Shown piece by piece: positions 1-9,007 of a stretch of 64,000 nt of DNA (its first letter is position 1; the number at the start of each line of letters is the position of its first letter). The position numbers and the translations under genes are program-made. A model generated the notes under the pieces. That model ran no database searches. It saw nothing but the letters and a program-made list of their open reading frames with translations, and was not told the DNA's origin. The stretch comes from Mangrovibacterium lignilyticum (lineage in GTDB: Bacteria; Bacteroidota; Bacteroidia; Bacteroidales; Prolixibacteraceae), in NCBI RefSeq assembly GCF_010882175.1, contig NZ_WKLH01000006.1:124861-188860 (forward strand), in the 5' to 3' direction.

Positions 1-369
1 AGCAATAACAGGAGCAGCCCCGGTACCGGTTCCACCACCCATGCCAGCGGTTATAAAGAGCATCTTTGTATTCCCGTCGAGTACATTGCGGATATCATCC
101 AGGTTTTCAATGGCAGCCTGACGCCCATGATCCGGTTGGTTTCCGGCGCCACGTCCTTCAGTCAGGGTAACGCCCAACTGAATTTTCACGGGAACCGGAC
201 TGTGAATCATGGCTTGTGCATCGGTATTACAAATGACAAAATCAACCCCATGAATACCTTCTGTAAACATGTGATTGACGGCATTGCAGCCGGCACCACC
301 GGCACCAAGCACCTTGATGATCGACGACTGCGCCTTTTTTAAACCAAAATCAATTAGGTCCTCAATCAT
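1..369 (-). CDS. ftsZ: Cell division protein FtsZ, N-terminal part (cut by window edge)
   Basis: Tubulin-like GTPase that polymerises into the cytoplasmic Z ring. I translated this partial frame by hand: 123 codons are visible from an ATG at 369 and the rest lies left of the window. The N-terminal nucleotide-binding segment GAGGAGCNAVNHM is at residues 22-34 and the tubulin signature GGGTGTG at 111-117. An in-frame TAA lies eight codons upstream with no other start between, so the start is firm. It is the last gene seen in the minus-strand dcw cluster, 125 bp after ftsA; that gap holds only a weak 6-bp hairpin (465-483). Confidence 0.97.
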   Translation of the reverse strand, partial: MIEDLIDFGLKKAQSSIIKVLGAGGAGCNAVNHMFTEGIHGVDFVICNTDAQAMIHSPVPVKIQLGVTLTEGRGAGNQPDHGRQAAIENLDDIRNVLDGNTKMLFITAGMGGGTGTGAAPVIA

Positions 370-494
370 AAGCGAGGATTTTTTTAGAAGTTAAATTACA
401 AACACGAACCGTTTAAAAATCTATTCATTCGATATGAACTTAATACCTTAAATTATAGTAGCGATCTGCCTTTCACCGGCAGACTTTTCGTTTC

Positions 495-1790
495 TTATTT
501 CATTTCAATTCCTTGCTCGTCATTGAAAAACATATCCATTTGGCGGGCAACTCCTTCTTTCATCGTTTTCAGGAATCCAAAGGAATTTGACTTCGGTTTC
601 GACACTTTCTTCTTTGCCGTGTCCTTTTTAGTGTCGCCAAACTCTTCTTTCAGACCAATTTGCAGCAAGCCTAAAACCGTTGCAAAACGGGGATCTTCCA
701 AGCCTTTCCATGGCTTTTCAGTTTTTATGCGTGGAATCCCGATTCGGACATCCATCCCTGTTTGATATTTCAGCAGCTGATTCAGATTCGGCAGCAATGC
801 CGTTCCGCCAGTCAACACAATTCCGGCGCCAATACGATCGCCAAATCCCGATTTCTCAATGTGGAAGTTGATGCTTTCAATAATCTCTTCCAAACGGGCC
901 TGAATAATATATGCCAGGTTTCGGAAACTGATTTCTTTCGGCTCCCAACCGGATGGCGAGGGGATCGTCACCACTTTATCTTCGGGTGCGAAGTTCCCCA
1001 TAGCTTGTCCGAACTGTGTTTTCAGAGATTCTGCCTGACGAAGAATGATCGAGCAACCTTCTTTGATATCGTGAGTCAGCACATTTCCGCCAAAAGGAAT
1101 TAAAGAAGAATAGCGCAACACACCTTCATGAAAAATGGCCAATTTCGTGGTGCCTCCGCCGATATCCAACAAAATAACTCCGGTTTCTTTTTCTTCCTCC
1201 GTTAAGATGATTTCGGAAGAAGCCAGCGGATCAATGATCGCCCGTTTCACCTTAATGCCTGTTTGCTCGAGCCCCAGTCTCAGATTTTCCTCATAGGATT
1301 CGGGAGCGACCAACAGTTTAAACTCGACCTCCAGGTGTTCAGCTTTCATACCGACAGGATCCGAACATTCTCCTTCCTGATCAACCTGATAAAGTTGTGG
1401 TTCGGCATGGTAAATTTTGTAGCCGGCAGGCAGTTCGGCCTTCTTCACTTTCTCAATCAGAAATTGAACATCAGCCTCCGACACCAACTGATCTTTGTCG
1501 ATGTACTTTTCAGCTTTCAAGGTGAAAGTCTTCAATTGCTGCCCAACGATATTCACATAAACATCTTCGATCTCGGTGCCAATGTGCTCTTCTGCTTGCC
1601 GAAGCGCGACATCAATCGCCCGCGAAACTTCCTCAATGTTCAAAACCACACCACGTCTAACACCGGCAGAGGATGAGGTTCCAATTCCCAGAATTTCAAC
1701 CTTGCCTTCAGCATTCAACTCTCCGGCAACTACAACAATTTTTGTTGTGCCGACATCGACTGCTGCTACTATTTTTTTGCTCTTGGCCAT
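495..1790 (-). CDS. ftsA: Cell division protein FtsA
   Basis: Actin-like ATPase that tethers FtsZ filaments to the membrane and recruits later division proteins. The 431-residue product shows the phosphate-1 motif DVGTTK near residue 12, an SHS2-type 1C subdomain, a second phosphate loop DIGGGTTKL near residue 205, and TGGTALLPN near 328. The basic/hydrophobic tail (FLKTMKEGVARQMDMFF) fits the membrane-targeting amphipathic helix of the family. It lies between ftsQ (60 bp upstream) and ftsZ, the usual order. Confidence 0.97.
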   Translation of the reverse strand: MAKSKKIVAAVDVGTTKIVVVAGELNAEGKVEILGIGTSSSAGVRRGVVLNIEEVSRAIDVALRQAEEHIGTEIEDVYVNIVGQQLKTFTLKAEKYIDKDQLVSEADVQFLIEKVKKAELPAGYKIYHAEPQLYQVDQEGECSDPVGMKAEHLEVEFKLLVAPESYEENLRLGLEQTGIKVKRAIIDPLASSEIILTEEEKETGVILLDIGGGTTKLAIFHEGVLRYSSLIPFGGNVLTHDIKEGCSIILRQAESLKTQFGQAMGNFAPEDKVVTIPSPSGWEPKEISFRNLAYIIQARLEEIIESINFHIEKSGFGDRIGAGIVLTGGTALLPNLNQLLKYQTGMDVRIGIPRIKTEKPWKGLEDPRFATVLGLLQIGLKEEFGDTKKDTAKKKVSKPKSNSFGFLKTMKEGVARQMDMFFNDEQGIEMK

Positions 1791-1850
1791 AAGCTTTATA
1801 TTTAGTCTTCTTCCTTTTTCTCGAATTCAAACAAAATCAATCCGGGCTGT

Positions 1851-2600
1851 TTACCTTCGCGTGCAAACCACCTGATCTTTATATTTCAAACTAATTCTCT
1901 TGTATTTATCCCATCCAAACTCATTGAATGCCTGCTCGTACAATGCTCTCAAATTCCGGAATTTCTCCCGATAACTGACAGGCTCTCCAAACTCGATCAA
2001 CTGTTCACCCACCAACGGAACCATAACCAGTTCGCCCGATGAATTCACCTCAATCTGTTTAATTTGCGCATTCCAAAAATTATCACTTTCAATATATGTT
2101 ACTAGCGGAATTAATTGCTCACGCACGAATTTTTCTTCCGCTTTTCCGCTTATCAACATCACATGAGCGGTAAATGCAGGATTGGCAGGGATCCGAACGC
2201 CTGCCTCATCCATATAGTAATCCTCGTTGCCACTTAACACCCGCAACAGGGGTTCACGCTGAAACACTTCCACGATCAGGTGGCCTTTAAAATCCATCCT
2301 GTCACCCGAAATGTGGCGATAAACCTCCACCTTTTTGATTGCCGGTGTTTTCCCAAGTTTCAATTCCAGCGAATTGGCATTAATCGCATCAAGTTTCTTT
2401 TCAAACAATTTCGGATCGGCCTTTTTCACCAAACGTGTCACTTCTGCTTCATCAATAAATCGAGGCGAATCATCGGGAATGACAACAGTTAGCTCATCGC
2501 ATTTCACCTTCGATAAGCTACCCGACGAAAAAGCCAGGGTGAAAATCACAACGATTCCCGCCAGCACGATTCCCGCTATTTTTAGAAGTCCTTTAACCAT
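1851..2600 (-). CDS. ftsQ: Cell division protein FtsQ/DivIB
   Basis: Bitopic divisome protein with a short cytoplasmic tail, one membrane segment (about residues 7-27, GLLKIAGIVLAGIVVIFTLA) and a periplasmic POTRA-like region followed by the FtsQ beta domain. At 249 residues it is close to the family size. The sequence is weakly conserved, as usual for FtsQ, so the call rests on topology plus position between murC and ftsA. Its start overlaps the 3' end of murC by 8 bp, suggesting translational coupling. Confidence 0.9.
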   Translation of the reverse strand: MVKGLLKIAGIVLAGIVVIFTLAFSSGSLSKVKCDELTVVIPDDSPRFIDEAEVTRLVKKADPKLFEKKLDAINANSLELKLGKTPAIKKVEVYRHISGDRMDFKGHLIVEVFQREPLLRVLSGNEDYYMDEAGVRIPANPAFTAHVMLISGKAEEKFVREQLIPLVTYIESDNFWNAQIKQIEVNSSGELVMVPLVGEQLIEFGEPVSYREKFRNLRALYEQAFNEFGWDKYKRISLKYKDQVVCTRR

Positions 2601-3978
2601 TTGCCTTTTGTTTTAAAAAGGTTGAAACTCGCTCAACTAACAAATCAATATCACCGGCTCCCATCATCAGGATAACGCCCGGTTTTAGCTCGTCAGTTCT
2701 GGTCAATAAGTCTGCCTTTGCGACCAGCTGTTTATTCTTCAACTGCACCTGATCGAATACCAGCTTCGAATCCACTCCCGGAATTGGCAGCTCACGAGCC
2801 GGATAAATATCCAGCAGAAACAATTCGTCCAGCTGACTTAGCTCCTGCGCAAACTCAGTCGCAAAATCCTTGGTCCGACTAAACAGATGCGGCTGGAAGA
2901 TTCCGGTCACCCGGCGCCCCGCAAACATCGCCTTTACGGAGCTAATCGTTGCTTTTAATTCTGCGGGATGATGTGCGTAATCATCAATCAAAATATATTC
3001 GTTACTGCGGAAACGGATATCAAAACGGCGTTTCACACCTTGATAAGTCGCTACTGCAGCTTTCACTTCTTCTTCTGAAACACCGGACAACAAGGCCAAT
3101 GCCGATGCCGCTATCACATTCTCAACATTCAGCAAACCCGGATAATTCAACTGCATATCCTCAATCAGTCCGTTCGGATGTCTGAGGTCAAAATGATAGG
3201 CCTCGTCTTTCAACTGAATATTGAGTGCGCAAAAATCAGCCTGTTCATTCAACGAATAACTAAAATGCGAAATGGCCTGATTCTGTTCCTGACGGATCGC
3301 CAGCCCTTTCTTTACAACAACAGCTCCGCCCGCTTTTACCTGCCCTACAAACTCGCGGAAAGAAGTTACGATGGCTGCATGATCTCCATAGATATCCAGG
3401 TGATCGGCATCCATGGAGGTTATCGCGGCATAATCAGGGTGAAGTTGGAGGAACGAGCGATCAAATTCATCCGCTTCGGCCACCATCCAATTGCTGTCAG
3501 CCGACAACAGTAAGTTCGTTTGATAATTCTTTGAAATGCCTCCCAGAAAAGCGCTGCAATCCAAACGCGAACTTTTCAGGATGTGGGCAGTCATCGTCGA
3601 CACGGTTGTTTTGCCATGTGTACCGGCAACGGCGCAAGTTCGGCCTTCATCACAGATCATCCCCAATACATAAGAACGTTTTTTGATCGTGAACCCGTTT
3701 TGCTCCAGAAAAATACGTTCAGCTAAGTCGGCAGGTACGGCAGGCGTCAGCACCACCAAACATGTATTTTTATCTAAGCTTGTTGCAACCATTCCCGGTT
3801 CATCAGTATAATGTACAGCAATACCTTCTGCCACCAGTTCTTTGGTCAGATCGGTCTCTGTTCGGTCGTATCCGGAGACAGCAAAACCAGCGTGCTTAAA
3901 CCAGCGTGCCAGTGCGCTCATCCCAATCCCTCCGATTCCCAGGAAATAAACTTGCGTTATGTCGTTCAAGCCTCTCAT
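2593..3978 (-). CDS. murC: UDP-N-acetylmuramate--L-alanine ligase MurC
   Basis: Cytoplasmic ATP-dependent ligase that adds L-alanine to UDP-MurNAc, the first peptide step of peptidoglycan synthesis. The 461-residue product has an N-terminal Rossmann-like motif (FLGIGGIGMSALARW), the Mur-ligase ATP loop GTHGKTTVST near residue 120, and the C-terminal segment DDYAHHPAE typical of MurC. Its ATG shares one base with the murG stop codon (TAATG at 3980-3976), so the two genes are translationally coupled. Confidence 0.97.
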   Translation of the reverse strand: MRGLNDITQVYFLGIGGIGMSALARWFKHAGFAVSGYDRTETDLTKELVAEGIAVHYTDEPGMVATSLDKNTCLVVLTPAVPADLAERIFLEQNGFTIKKRSYVLGMICDEGRTCAVAGTHGKTTVSTMTAHILKSSRLDCSAFLGGISKNYQTNLLLSADSNWMVAEADEFDRSFLQLHPDYAAITSMDADHLDIYGDHAAIVTSFREFVGQVKAGGAVVVKKGLAIRQEQNQAISHFSYSLNEQADFCALNIQLKDEAYHFDLRHPNGLIEDMQLNYPGLLNVENVIAASALALLSGVSEEEVKAAVATYQGVKRRFDIRFRSNEYILIDDYAHHPAELKATISSVKAMFAGRRVTGIFQPHLFSRTKDFATEFAQELSQLDELFLLDIYPARELPIPGVDSKLVFDQVQLKNKQLVAKADLLTRTDELKPGVILMMGAGDIDLLVERVSTFLKQKANG

Positions 3979-5075
3979 TATTTCTTTACTTCATTTAAAA
4001 TGACCTGTACAATTTCGGCCGTCGCATTTGGCTTAGCCAGTTTCTTACTGTTCTTTGCCAGGCTTGCCAGCTTATCTTTGTCGCTGACCAATTGGAAAGC
4101 TTCTTTGAAAAGCCTTTCCGGGCCATCGGCATCTTTAACCAACACAGCTGCGTTTTGCTCAACCAAAGCCATCGCATTTTTAGTTTGATGGTCTTCAGCA
4201 ACATTAGGCGAAGGCATCAATACCGAGGGCTTCCCAAGCAAACAGAGCTCTGAAATTGTGCCGGCTCCCGCTCTTGAAATCACTAAATCAGCAGCTTTGT
4301 AAGCTAAATCCATATCGGTTAAAAACTCCAAAGCCTGCAAGTTTGCCGGTTGTTTGCCGTTCAAGCGCTCCAACATTTCGCGGTAATAAATTTTACCGGT
4401 TTGCCACACGACCTGAACATCGCTTTTTGCAATGTAATCGAGGTTTGCCATGACACTTTCATTCAGGCTTCGGGCTCCCAAACTTCCGCCAACAACGAAT
4501 ACAATTGGCTTGTCGCCGCTCAAATTGTACGCTTGCAAAGCTTTCGAGCGATCAACCGGCTGTAACAAATTCTGGCGGACCGGATTACCGGTCACCACTA
4601 ACTTTTCTGCCGGGAAGTAGCGCTCCATATTCGGATAGGCCACACAAATTTTGCGAACCTTTGCCGACAGCAGTTTATTGGTTACGCCGGCATATGAATT
4701 CTGCTCCTGCAAAATTGCCGGAACACCAGCCCGAACTGCAGCCTTCAATACCGGACCGCTGGCAAAACCACCAACACCAATAGCCACATCAGGCTGAAAG
4801 TCTTTAATCACCTTACGGGCTTTTTGCATGCTTTTAAAAAGCATCCACAAAAACTTAAATAGCCGCAGCGATGCTTTTCGTGGCAAGCCCATGACCGGTA
4901 AACCAACAATCGGGTAACCTGCAGCCGGAACACGTTCCATCTCCATTTTGCCGAGCGCACCAACAAACAGAATTTCCACATCAGGAACCGTTTGTTTTAG
5001 CTCATTGGCAATGGATAAGGCCGGGAAAATATGCCCTCCTGTTCCTCCTCCGCTTATGACTACTTTTAGTTTCAT
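3978..5075 (-). CDS. murG: UDP-GlcNAc:lipid I N-acetylglucosaminyltransferase MurG
   Basis: GT28 glycosyltransferase at the inner face of the membrane that converts lipid I into lipid II. The 365-residue product begins with the glycine-rich acceptor loop SGGGTGGHIFPALS and carries GVGGFASGPV, ILQEQNSYAG, VVGGSLGAR and SRAGAGTISEL, all diagnostic of MurG. It sits between ftsW (37 bp upstream) and murC (1-bp overlap), the standard order. Confidence 0.97.
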   Translation of the reverse strand: MKLKVVISGGGTGGHIFPALSIANELKQTVPDVEILFVGALGKMEMERVPAAGYPIVGLPVMGLPRKASLRLFKFLWMLFKSMQKARKVIKDFQPDVAIGVGGFASGPVLKAAVRAGVPAILQEQNSYAGVTNKLLSAKVRKICVAYPNMERYFPAEKLVVTGNPVRQNLLQPVDRSKALQAYNLSGDKPIVFVVGGSLGARSLNESVMANLDYIAKSDVQVVWQTGKIYYREMLERLNGKQPANLQALEFLTDMDLAYKAADLVISRAGAGTISELCLLGKPSVLMPSPNVAEDHQTKNAMALVEQNAAVLVKDADGPERLFKEAFQLVSDKDKLASLAKNSKKLAKPNATAEIVQVILNEVKK

Positions 5076-5112
5076 GGTTTACCAGTTTCTATTTTTTACA
5101 ATTCTTTTTGTT

Positions 5113-6318
5113 CTATTTCAGTTCCTGATCTTCATCCGGAACGGTTACAACCACCGGCTGTTCGGCTTGCTCGGCTTTGCTGTTTTTCTTATTTAAGTAA
5201 CTCACCGAAAGAATCAGCCCAAAACCCGCCGCCGTGAAGATCATCGATGTTCCCCCCATACTAATCCAGGGGAGCGGTTGGCCGGTTACCGGAACAATTC
5301 CGGTTGACACCGACATATTCACAAAAGCCTGAATGGTATATATCAGTACAATGCCTGTCGCCAGAAACGCGGGGAATGTCCGGGAACTTGCCCTCACAAT
5401 TGCCACGCCCCGAAACAGGAAAATGAGATACAATAATACAATTGCAATACCTCCTACAATTCCGTATTCTTCAACAAAAATGGCGTAAATAAAGTCGTTG
5501 TAGCCTGCCTCCATATAGTTACTCACATCGCTACCGCCAGGGCCCTTTCCAATCATCCCACCTTCAAAAATGGCCAACTTGGCAAAATCGGCCTGCGTGG
5601 TTCCTTCTTCAGCATCTTCATCACCAAACAGGTGATCATCAATCCGTTGCTTAAAGGTTTGTAAACGACCAAAAGAGTGTGGCATATACGGAGCCATAAA
5701 ATACATCATCAGCGCCATTAGGATGCCTGCCAATGCAGTCAGGCCCATAAATTTAAAAGGAATACGACCGACGAACATCAAGCCCATCATTCCCATGAAA
5801 ATAACGGCAGCTGTCGAAATATTACCGATCGAAATAATGCCGCAGACAATGACACTGGCACCCAACACCCAGAAAAAGGCCGTTCTCAATTCTTTTTCTG
5901 ATTTTTGCCTACTGGCCAGCATTTTAGCACCAAACATCACTAAGGACAATTTGGCGAGCTCTGCAGGCTGGAAGCTGATAAATTTCAAATCGAGCGAACG
6001 CGGGGTGGCTTTCCCCGTCAGTTTATATTGAATGAGCGCCAATATTAATAAGCCAATCGTAAATATCAGTGCTGTCGGAGCAATCAGGGAATAAAATTTC
6101 ACCGGGACTACATTGACCAAAAAGGCCATAATAAAGAATCCCGCCGTAATAAAAATGGTGTGCCGAATGAGGTAATGAGCCGTAAAACCTCCCGCTTCGC
6201 GATAGGCCAAACGTCCGGTGGCACTGTACACAATCAGTATTGAAGCCAGCGACAGGAAAAACAGGACTACCCAAAGTATCCGGTCTCCTTTAATAATATT
6301 TCCAAGCGTCAATTTCAT
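5113..6318 (-). CDS. ftsW: Lipid II polymerase FtsW (SEDS family)
   Basis: Polytopic SEDS-family glycosyltransferase that polymerises septal glycan from lipid II together with FtsI. The 401-residue product is almost wholly hydrophobic, with about ten membrane segments. It contains the extracytoplasmic FtsW-like stretch IFEGGMIGKGPGGSDV and the C-terminal signature GQPLPWISMGGTSM. The tail is charged and cytoplasmic. It lies in the dcw cluster after murD, before murG. Confidence 0.95.
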   Translation of the reverse strand: MKLTLGNIIKGDRILWVVLFFLSLASILIVYSATGRLAYREAGGFTAHYLIRHTIFITAGFFIMAFLVNVVPVKFYSLIAPTALIFTIGLLILALIQYKLTGKATPRSLDLKFISFQPAELAKLSLVMFGAKMLASRQKSEKELRTAFFWVLGASVIVCGIISIGNISTAAVIFMGMMGLMFVGRIPFKFMGLTALAGILMALMMYFMAPYMPHSFGRLQTFKQRIDDHLFGDEDAEEGTTQADFAKLAIFEGGMIGKGPGGSDVSNYMEAGYNDFIYAIFVEEYGIVGGIAIVLLYLIFLFRGVAIVRASSRTFPAFLATGIVLIYTIQAFVNMSVSTGIVPVTGQPLPWISMGGTSMIFTAAGFGLILSVSYLNKKNSKAEQAEQPVVVTVPDEDQELK

Positions 6319-6375
6319 TCTCTACAAATTTCTTTCTGACTTCAGTTATTCTACAAAAAAACACAAAACAGGGAA

Positions 6376-7713
6376 TTACAATTCGCGAACCGCCATTTTA
6401 AACTGCCGACCGCGATCTTCGTAGCTTTCAAATAAATCGAAACTGGCACAAGCAGGTGAAAGTAAGACCACTTCGCCGTCTTTAGCCAAATAATAGGAAG
6501 CCCGAACAGCATCCTTGATATTGTTCGTTTCAACGATATCCGGAACAATCCCACTAAAAAAGTCAACGATTTTTTTGTTGTCTGTTCCCAGGCAAACAAT
6601 TGCCTTCACTTTTTCGCGAACCAACGACTCCAGTTCTTTGTAATTATTTCCCTTGTCAACTCCACCTACAATCCAGACAACTGGTCTGTTGATGCTCTCC
6701 AAAGCGTACCAGCTTGAATTCACATTGGTCGCTTTCGAGTCGTTGATAAACTCAATGCCGTGTACTTTTAGGAAACGCTCCAATCGGTGCTCAACCCCTC
6801 TAAAATCAGACAAACTCTCTCTGATTTTCTCATTTCTAATGTTCAACACCGAACCTGCCAGCCCTGCTGCCATGGAATTATAGGTGTTGTGTTTTCCCTG
6901 CAATGCAATATCAAATATGGACATACTGAATGTGTTTTTATTCCAATTTATCGTTAGCTCATTATCGTTGACTCCGGCGCCTTGCTCTGGCACTTCGGCT
7001 AAACCGAAAGGCAAACAGGTTGCCGGAATGTTCCTTTTCTTCAATTCTTCCTGAATGACCGGATCTTCGGACCAGTAAATGAAATAGTCCGCCTCGGTCT
7101 GGTTTTGAATGATGCGGAATTTTGAGTCCACATAATTCTGAAAGTTGTACTCGTAGCGATCCAGATGATCAGGAGTGATGTTCAGCAAAACCGCAACATC
7201 AGCTTTAAACTCATACATCCCATCCAACTGGAAACTACTCAACTCGATTACGTAATAGTCGTAATCCTTTTCGGCTACCTGCCAGGCAAAACTTTGACCA
7301 ACGTTGCCAGCCAGTCCCACGTTCAATCCTGCACTTTGCAGCAGGTGGTAGGTGAGCATCGTGGTCGTTGTTTTCCCGTTACTCCCGGTAATACAAATCG
7401 TTTTTGCCTTGCAATAGCGACCGGCAAATTCAATTTCGGCAATAACAGGAATTCCAAGCTCGTGCAGCTTTTTCACCAAAGGAGTTTTATCCGGTATTCC
7501 CGGACTTTTAACCACTTCGTTAGCCTTCAGGATTTCGTCTTCTGAATGTTTCCCTTCTTCAAAAGGAATCGCATAATTTGAAAGAACGTCCTTATATTTT
7601 TGCTTGATTGTTCCCGCGTCAGACACCAGAACATCAAAGCCTTGTTTCTTTGCCAGAATAGCCGATCCAACTCCACTTTCACCTGCACCCAGTATGACAA
7701 TTCTGCCTTTCAT
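6376..7713 (-). CDS. murD: UDP-N-acetylmuramoyl-L-alanine--D-glutamate ligase MurD
   Basis: Cytoplasmic ligase that adds D-glutamate to UDP-MurNAc-L-Ala. The 445-residue product has an N-terminal UDP-binding fold (ILGAGESGVGSAILAK), the ATP loop ITGSNGKTTTTML near residue 110, NITPDHLDRY, and the C-terminal FINDSKATN and LLSPACASFDLF segments specific for MurD. The start lies 3 bp after mraY, so both are co-translated in the dcw operon. Confidence 0.97.
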   Translation of the reverse strand: MKGRIVILGAGESGVGSAILAKKQGFDVLVSDAGTIKQKYKDVLSNYAIPFEEGKHSEDEILKANEVVKSPGIPDKTPLVKKLHELGIPVIAEIEFAGRYCKAKTICITGSNGKTTTTMLTYHLLQSAGLNVGLAGNVGQSFAWQVAEKDYDYYVIELSSFQLDGMYEFKADVAVLLNITPDHLDRYEYNFQNYVDSKFRIIQNQTEADYFIYWSEDPVIQEELKKRNIPATCLPFGLAEVPEQGAGVNDNELTINWNKNTFSMSIFDIALQGKHNTYNSMAAGLAGSVLNIRNEKIRESLSDFRGVEHRLERFLKVHGIEFINDSKATNVNSSWYALESINRPVVWIVGGVDKGNNYKELESLVREKVKAIVCLGTDNKKIVDFFSGIVPDIVETNNIKDAVRASYYLAKDGEVVLLSPACASFDLFESYEDRGRQFKMAVREL

Positions 7714-7716
7714 ACA

Positions 7717-8967
7717 TTAGCGCATTTTCAAGGTTGCAATCGTGAAAACAGCCAATACAATTCCCACAATCCAGAAGCGGGTAACAATCTTAGCTTCCGG
7801 AATGCCTTTCTTTTGAAAGTGATGGTGAATGGGGCTCATCAAAAAGACACGTTGCCCTTCACCATATTTCTTTTTGGTATATTTAAAGTAGCTCACCTGG
7901 ATAATCACCGATAGGTTCTCAAGCAGGAAGATGCCGCACAAAAGCGGAATCAGAATTTCCTTGCGGATGATAATCGCAAAAACAGCCAAAATTCCGCCAA
8001 GAGCCAAACTTCCTGTATCGCCCATAAATACCTGGGCGGGGTAGGAATTCCACCACAAGAAACCGACTGTCGCACCAATAAAAGCTGCAATAAATACAGT
8101 CAATTCACCAATGTGAGGAATGTACATGATGTTGAGATAATCGGCATAAATGATGTTACCGCTTACATAGGCCAAGATACCCAGCGTTACCCCGCTGATT
8201 GCCGACGTTCCTGTTGCCAGACCATCAATTCCATCAGTAAGGTTAGCCGCATTCGAAACCGCAGTAATAATCAGGATAATTGCAAAAGCATAGACAAACC
8301 ATCGGATCCACTCCGATTTTTCGCCGATAAAATTGACAATCCATTTATAATCGAACTCATGATTTTTCAGAAATGGGAGTGTTGTTTTGGTTGACTTCAC
8401 ATCCTTCGTAACAAAGTGAACTGATTGTTGTCCGGTCGTGTTCTCAACTACAATTTCTTTCACAAAATCGCCTTTCGCATTTTTTACTTTCTCGCGAACC
8501 ACCACATCAGGCGACAGATATAAGGTTAAAGCCACAATAATCCCTAAACTAACTTGTCCCAGAATTTTAAACTTACCAGCCAAACCTTCTTTGTCTTTCA
8601 AAAAGACTTTGATATAGTCATCGATAAAGCCAATAAGGCCCAACCAAACGGTGGTCACCAGCATCAAAACGATATAAATATTATTCAACTTAGCGAACAA
8701 CAGCGTCGGAATCACAATAGAGGTTAAAATAATAATCCCCCCCATGGTTGGAGTACCTTTTTTCTGCAATTGTCCTTCAAGTCCTAAATCACGAATTTCT
8801 TCGCCGATTTGTTTCTTTTGAAGCATGCGAATGAGTTTTTTACCAAAACCCATCGTGATAAACAATGAAGTAATGATGGCCGCTGACGACCGGAATGAAA
8901 TGTATTGAAACATCCCGAGCCCCGGTATATCAAATCCTTTTAACCATTCATATAATAAACTAAACAT
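7717..8967 (-). CDS. mraY: Phospho-N-acetylmuramoyl-pentapeptide transferase MraY
   Basis: Integral membrane enzyme that transfers phospho-MurNAc-pentapeptide to undecaprenyl phosphate, making lipid I. Family motifs are GTPTMGGI near the N-terminus, the aspartate-rich [35 protein letters not shown] and the C-terminal [11 protein letters not shown]. At 416 residues it is longer than the roughly 360 of E. coli MraY; the extra length is a polar insertion around residues 150-220 between two membrane segments, which I believe is a Bacteroidota trait. Confidence 0.97.
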   Translation of the reverse strand: MFSLLYEWLKGFDIPGLGMFQYISFRSSAAIITSLFITMGFGKKLIRMLQKKQIGEEIRDLGLEGQLQKKGTPTMGGIIILTSIVIPTLLFAKLNNIYIVLMLVTTVWLGLIGFIDDYIKVFLKDKEGLAGKFKILGQVSLGIIVALTLYLSPDVVVREKVKNAKGDFVKEIVVENTTGQQSVHFVTKDVKSTKTTLPFLKNHEFDYKWIVNFIGEKSEWIRWFVYAFAIILIITAVSNAANLTDGIDGLATGTSAISGVTLGILAYVSGNIIYADYLNIMYIPHIGELTVFIAAFIGATVGFLWWNSYPAQVFMGDTGSLALGGILAVFAIIIRKEILIPLLCGIFLLENLSVIIQVSYFKYTKKKYGEGQRVFLMSPIHHHFQKKGIPEAKIVTRFWIVGIVLAVFTIATLKMR

Positions 8968-9007
8968 AGCCTGTATTTTTCTTTATTTGCTCTTTCGTTA
9001 CTCGTCC

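Noticed and set aside
127-342. 71-codon plus-strand frame at the left edge
   Set aside because: Antisense shadow of ftsZ, whose minus-strand translation is unambiguous.
465-483. Terminator between ftsA and ftsZ
   Set aside because: Only a 6-bp stem, and no T-run on the minus strand; transcription most likely continues into ftsZ.
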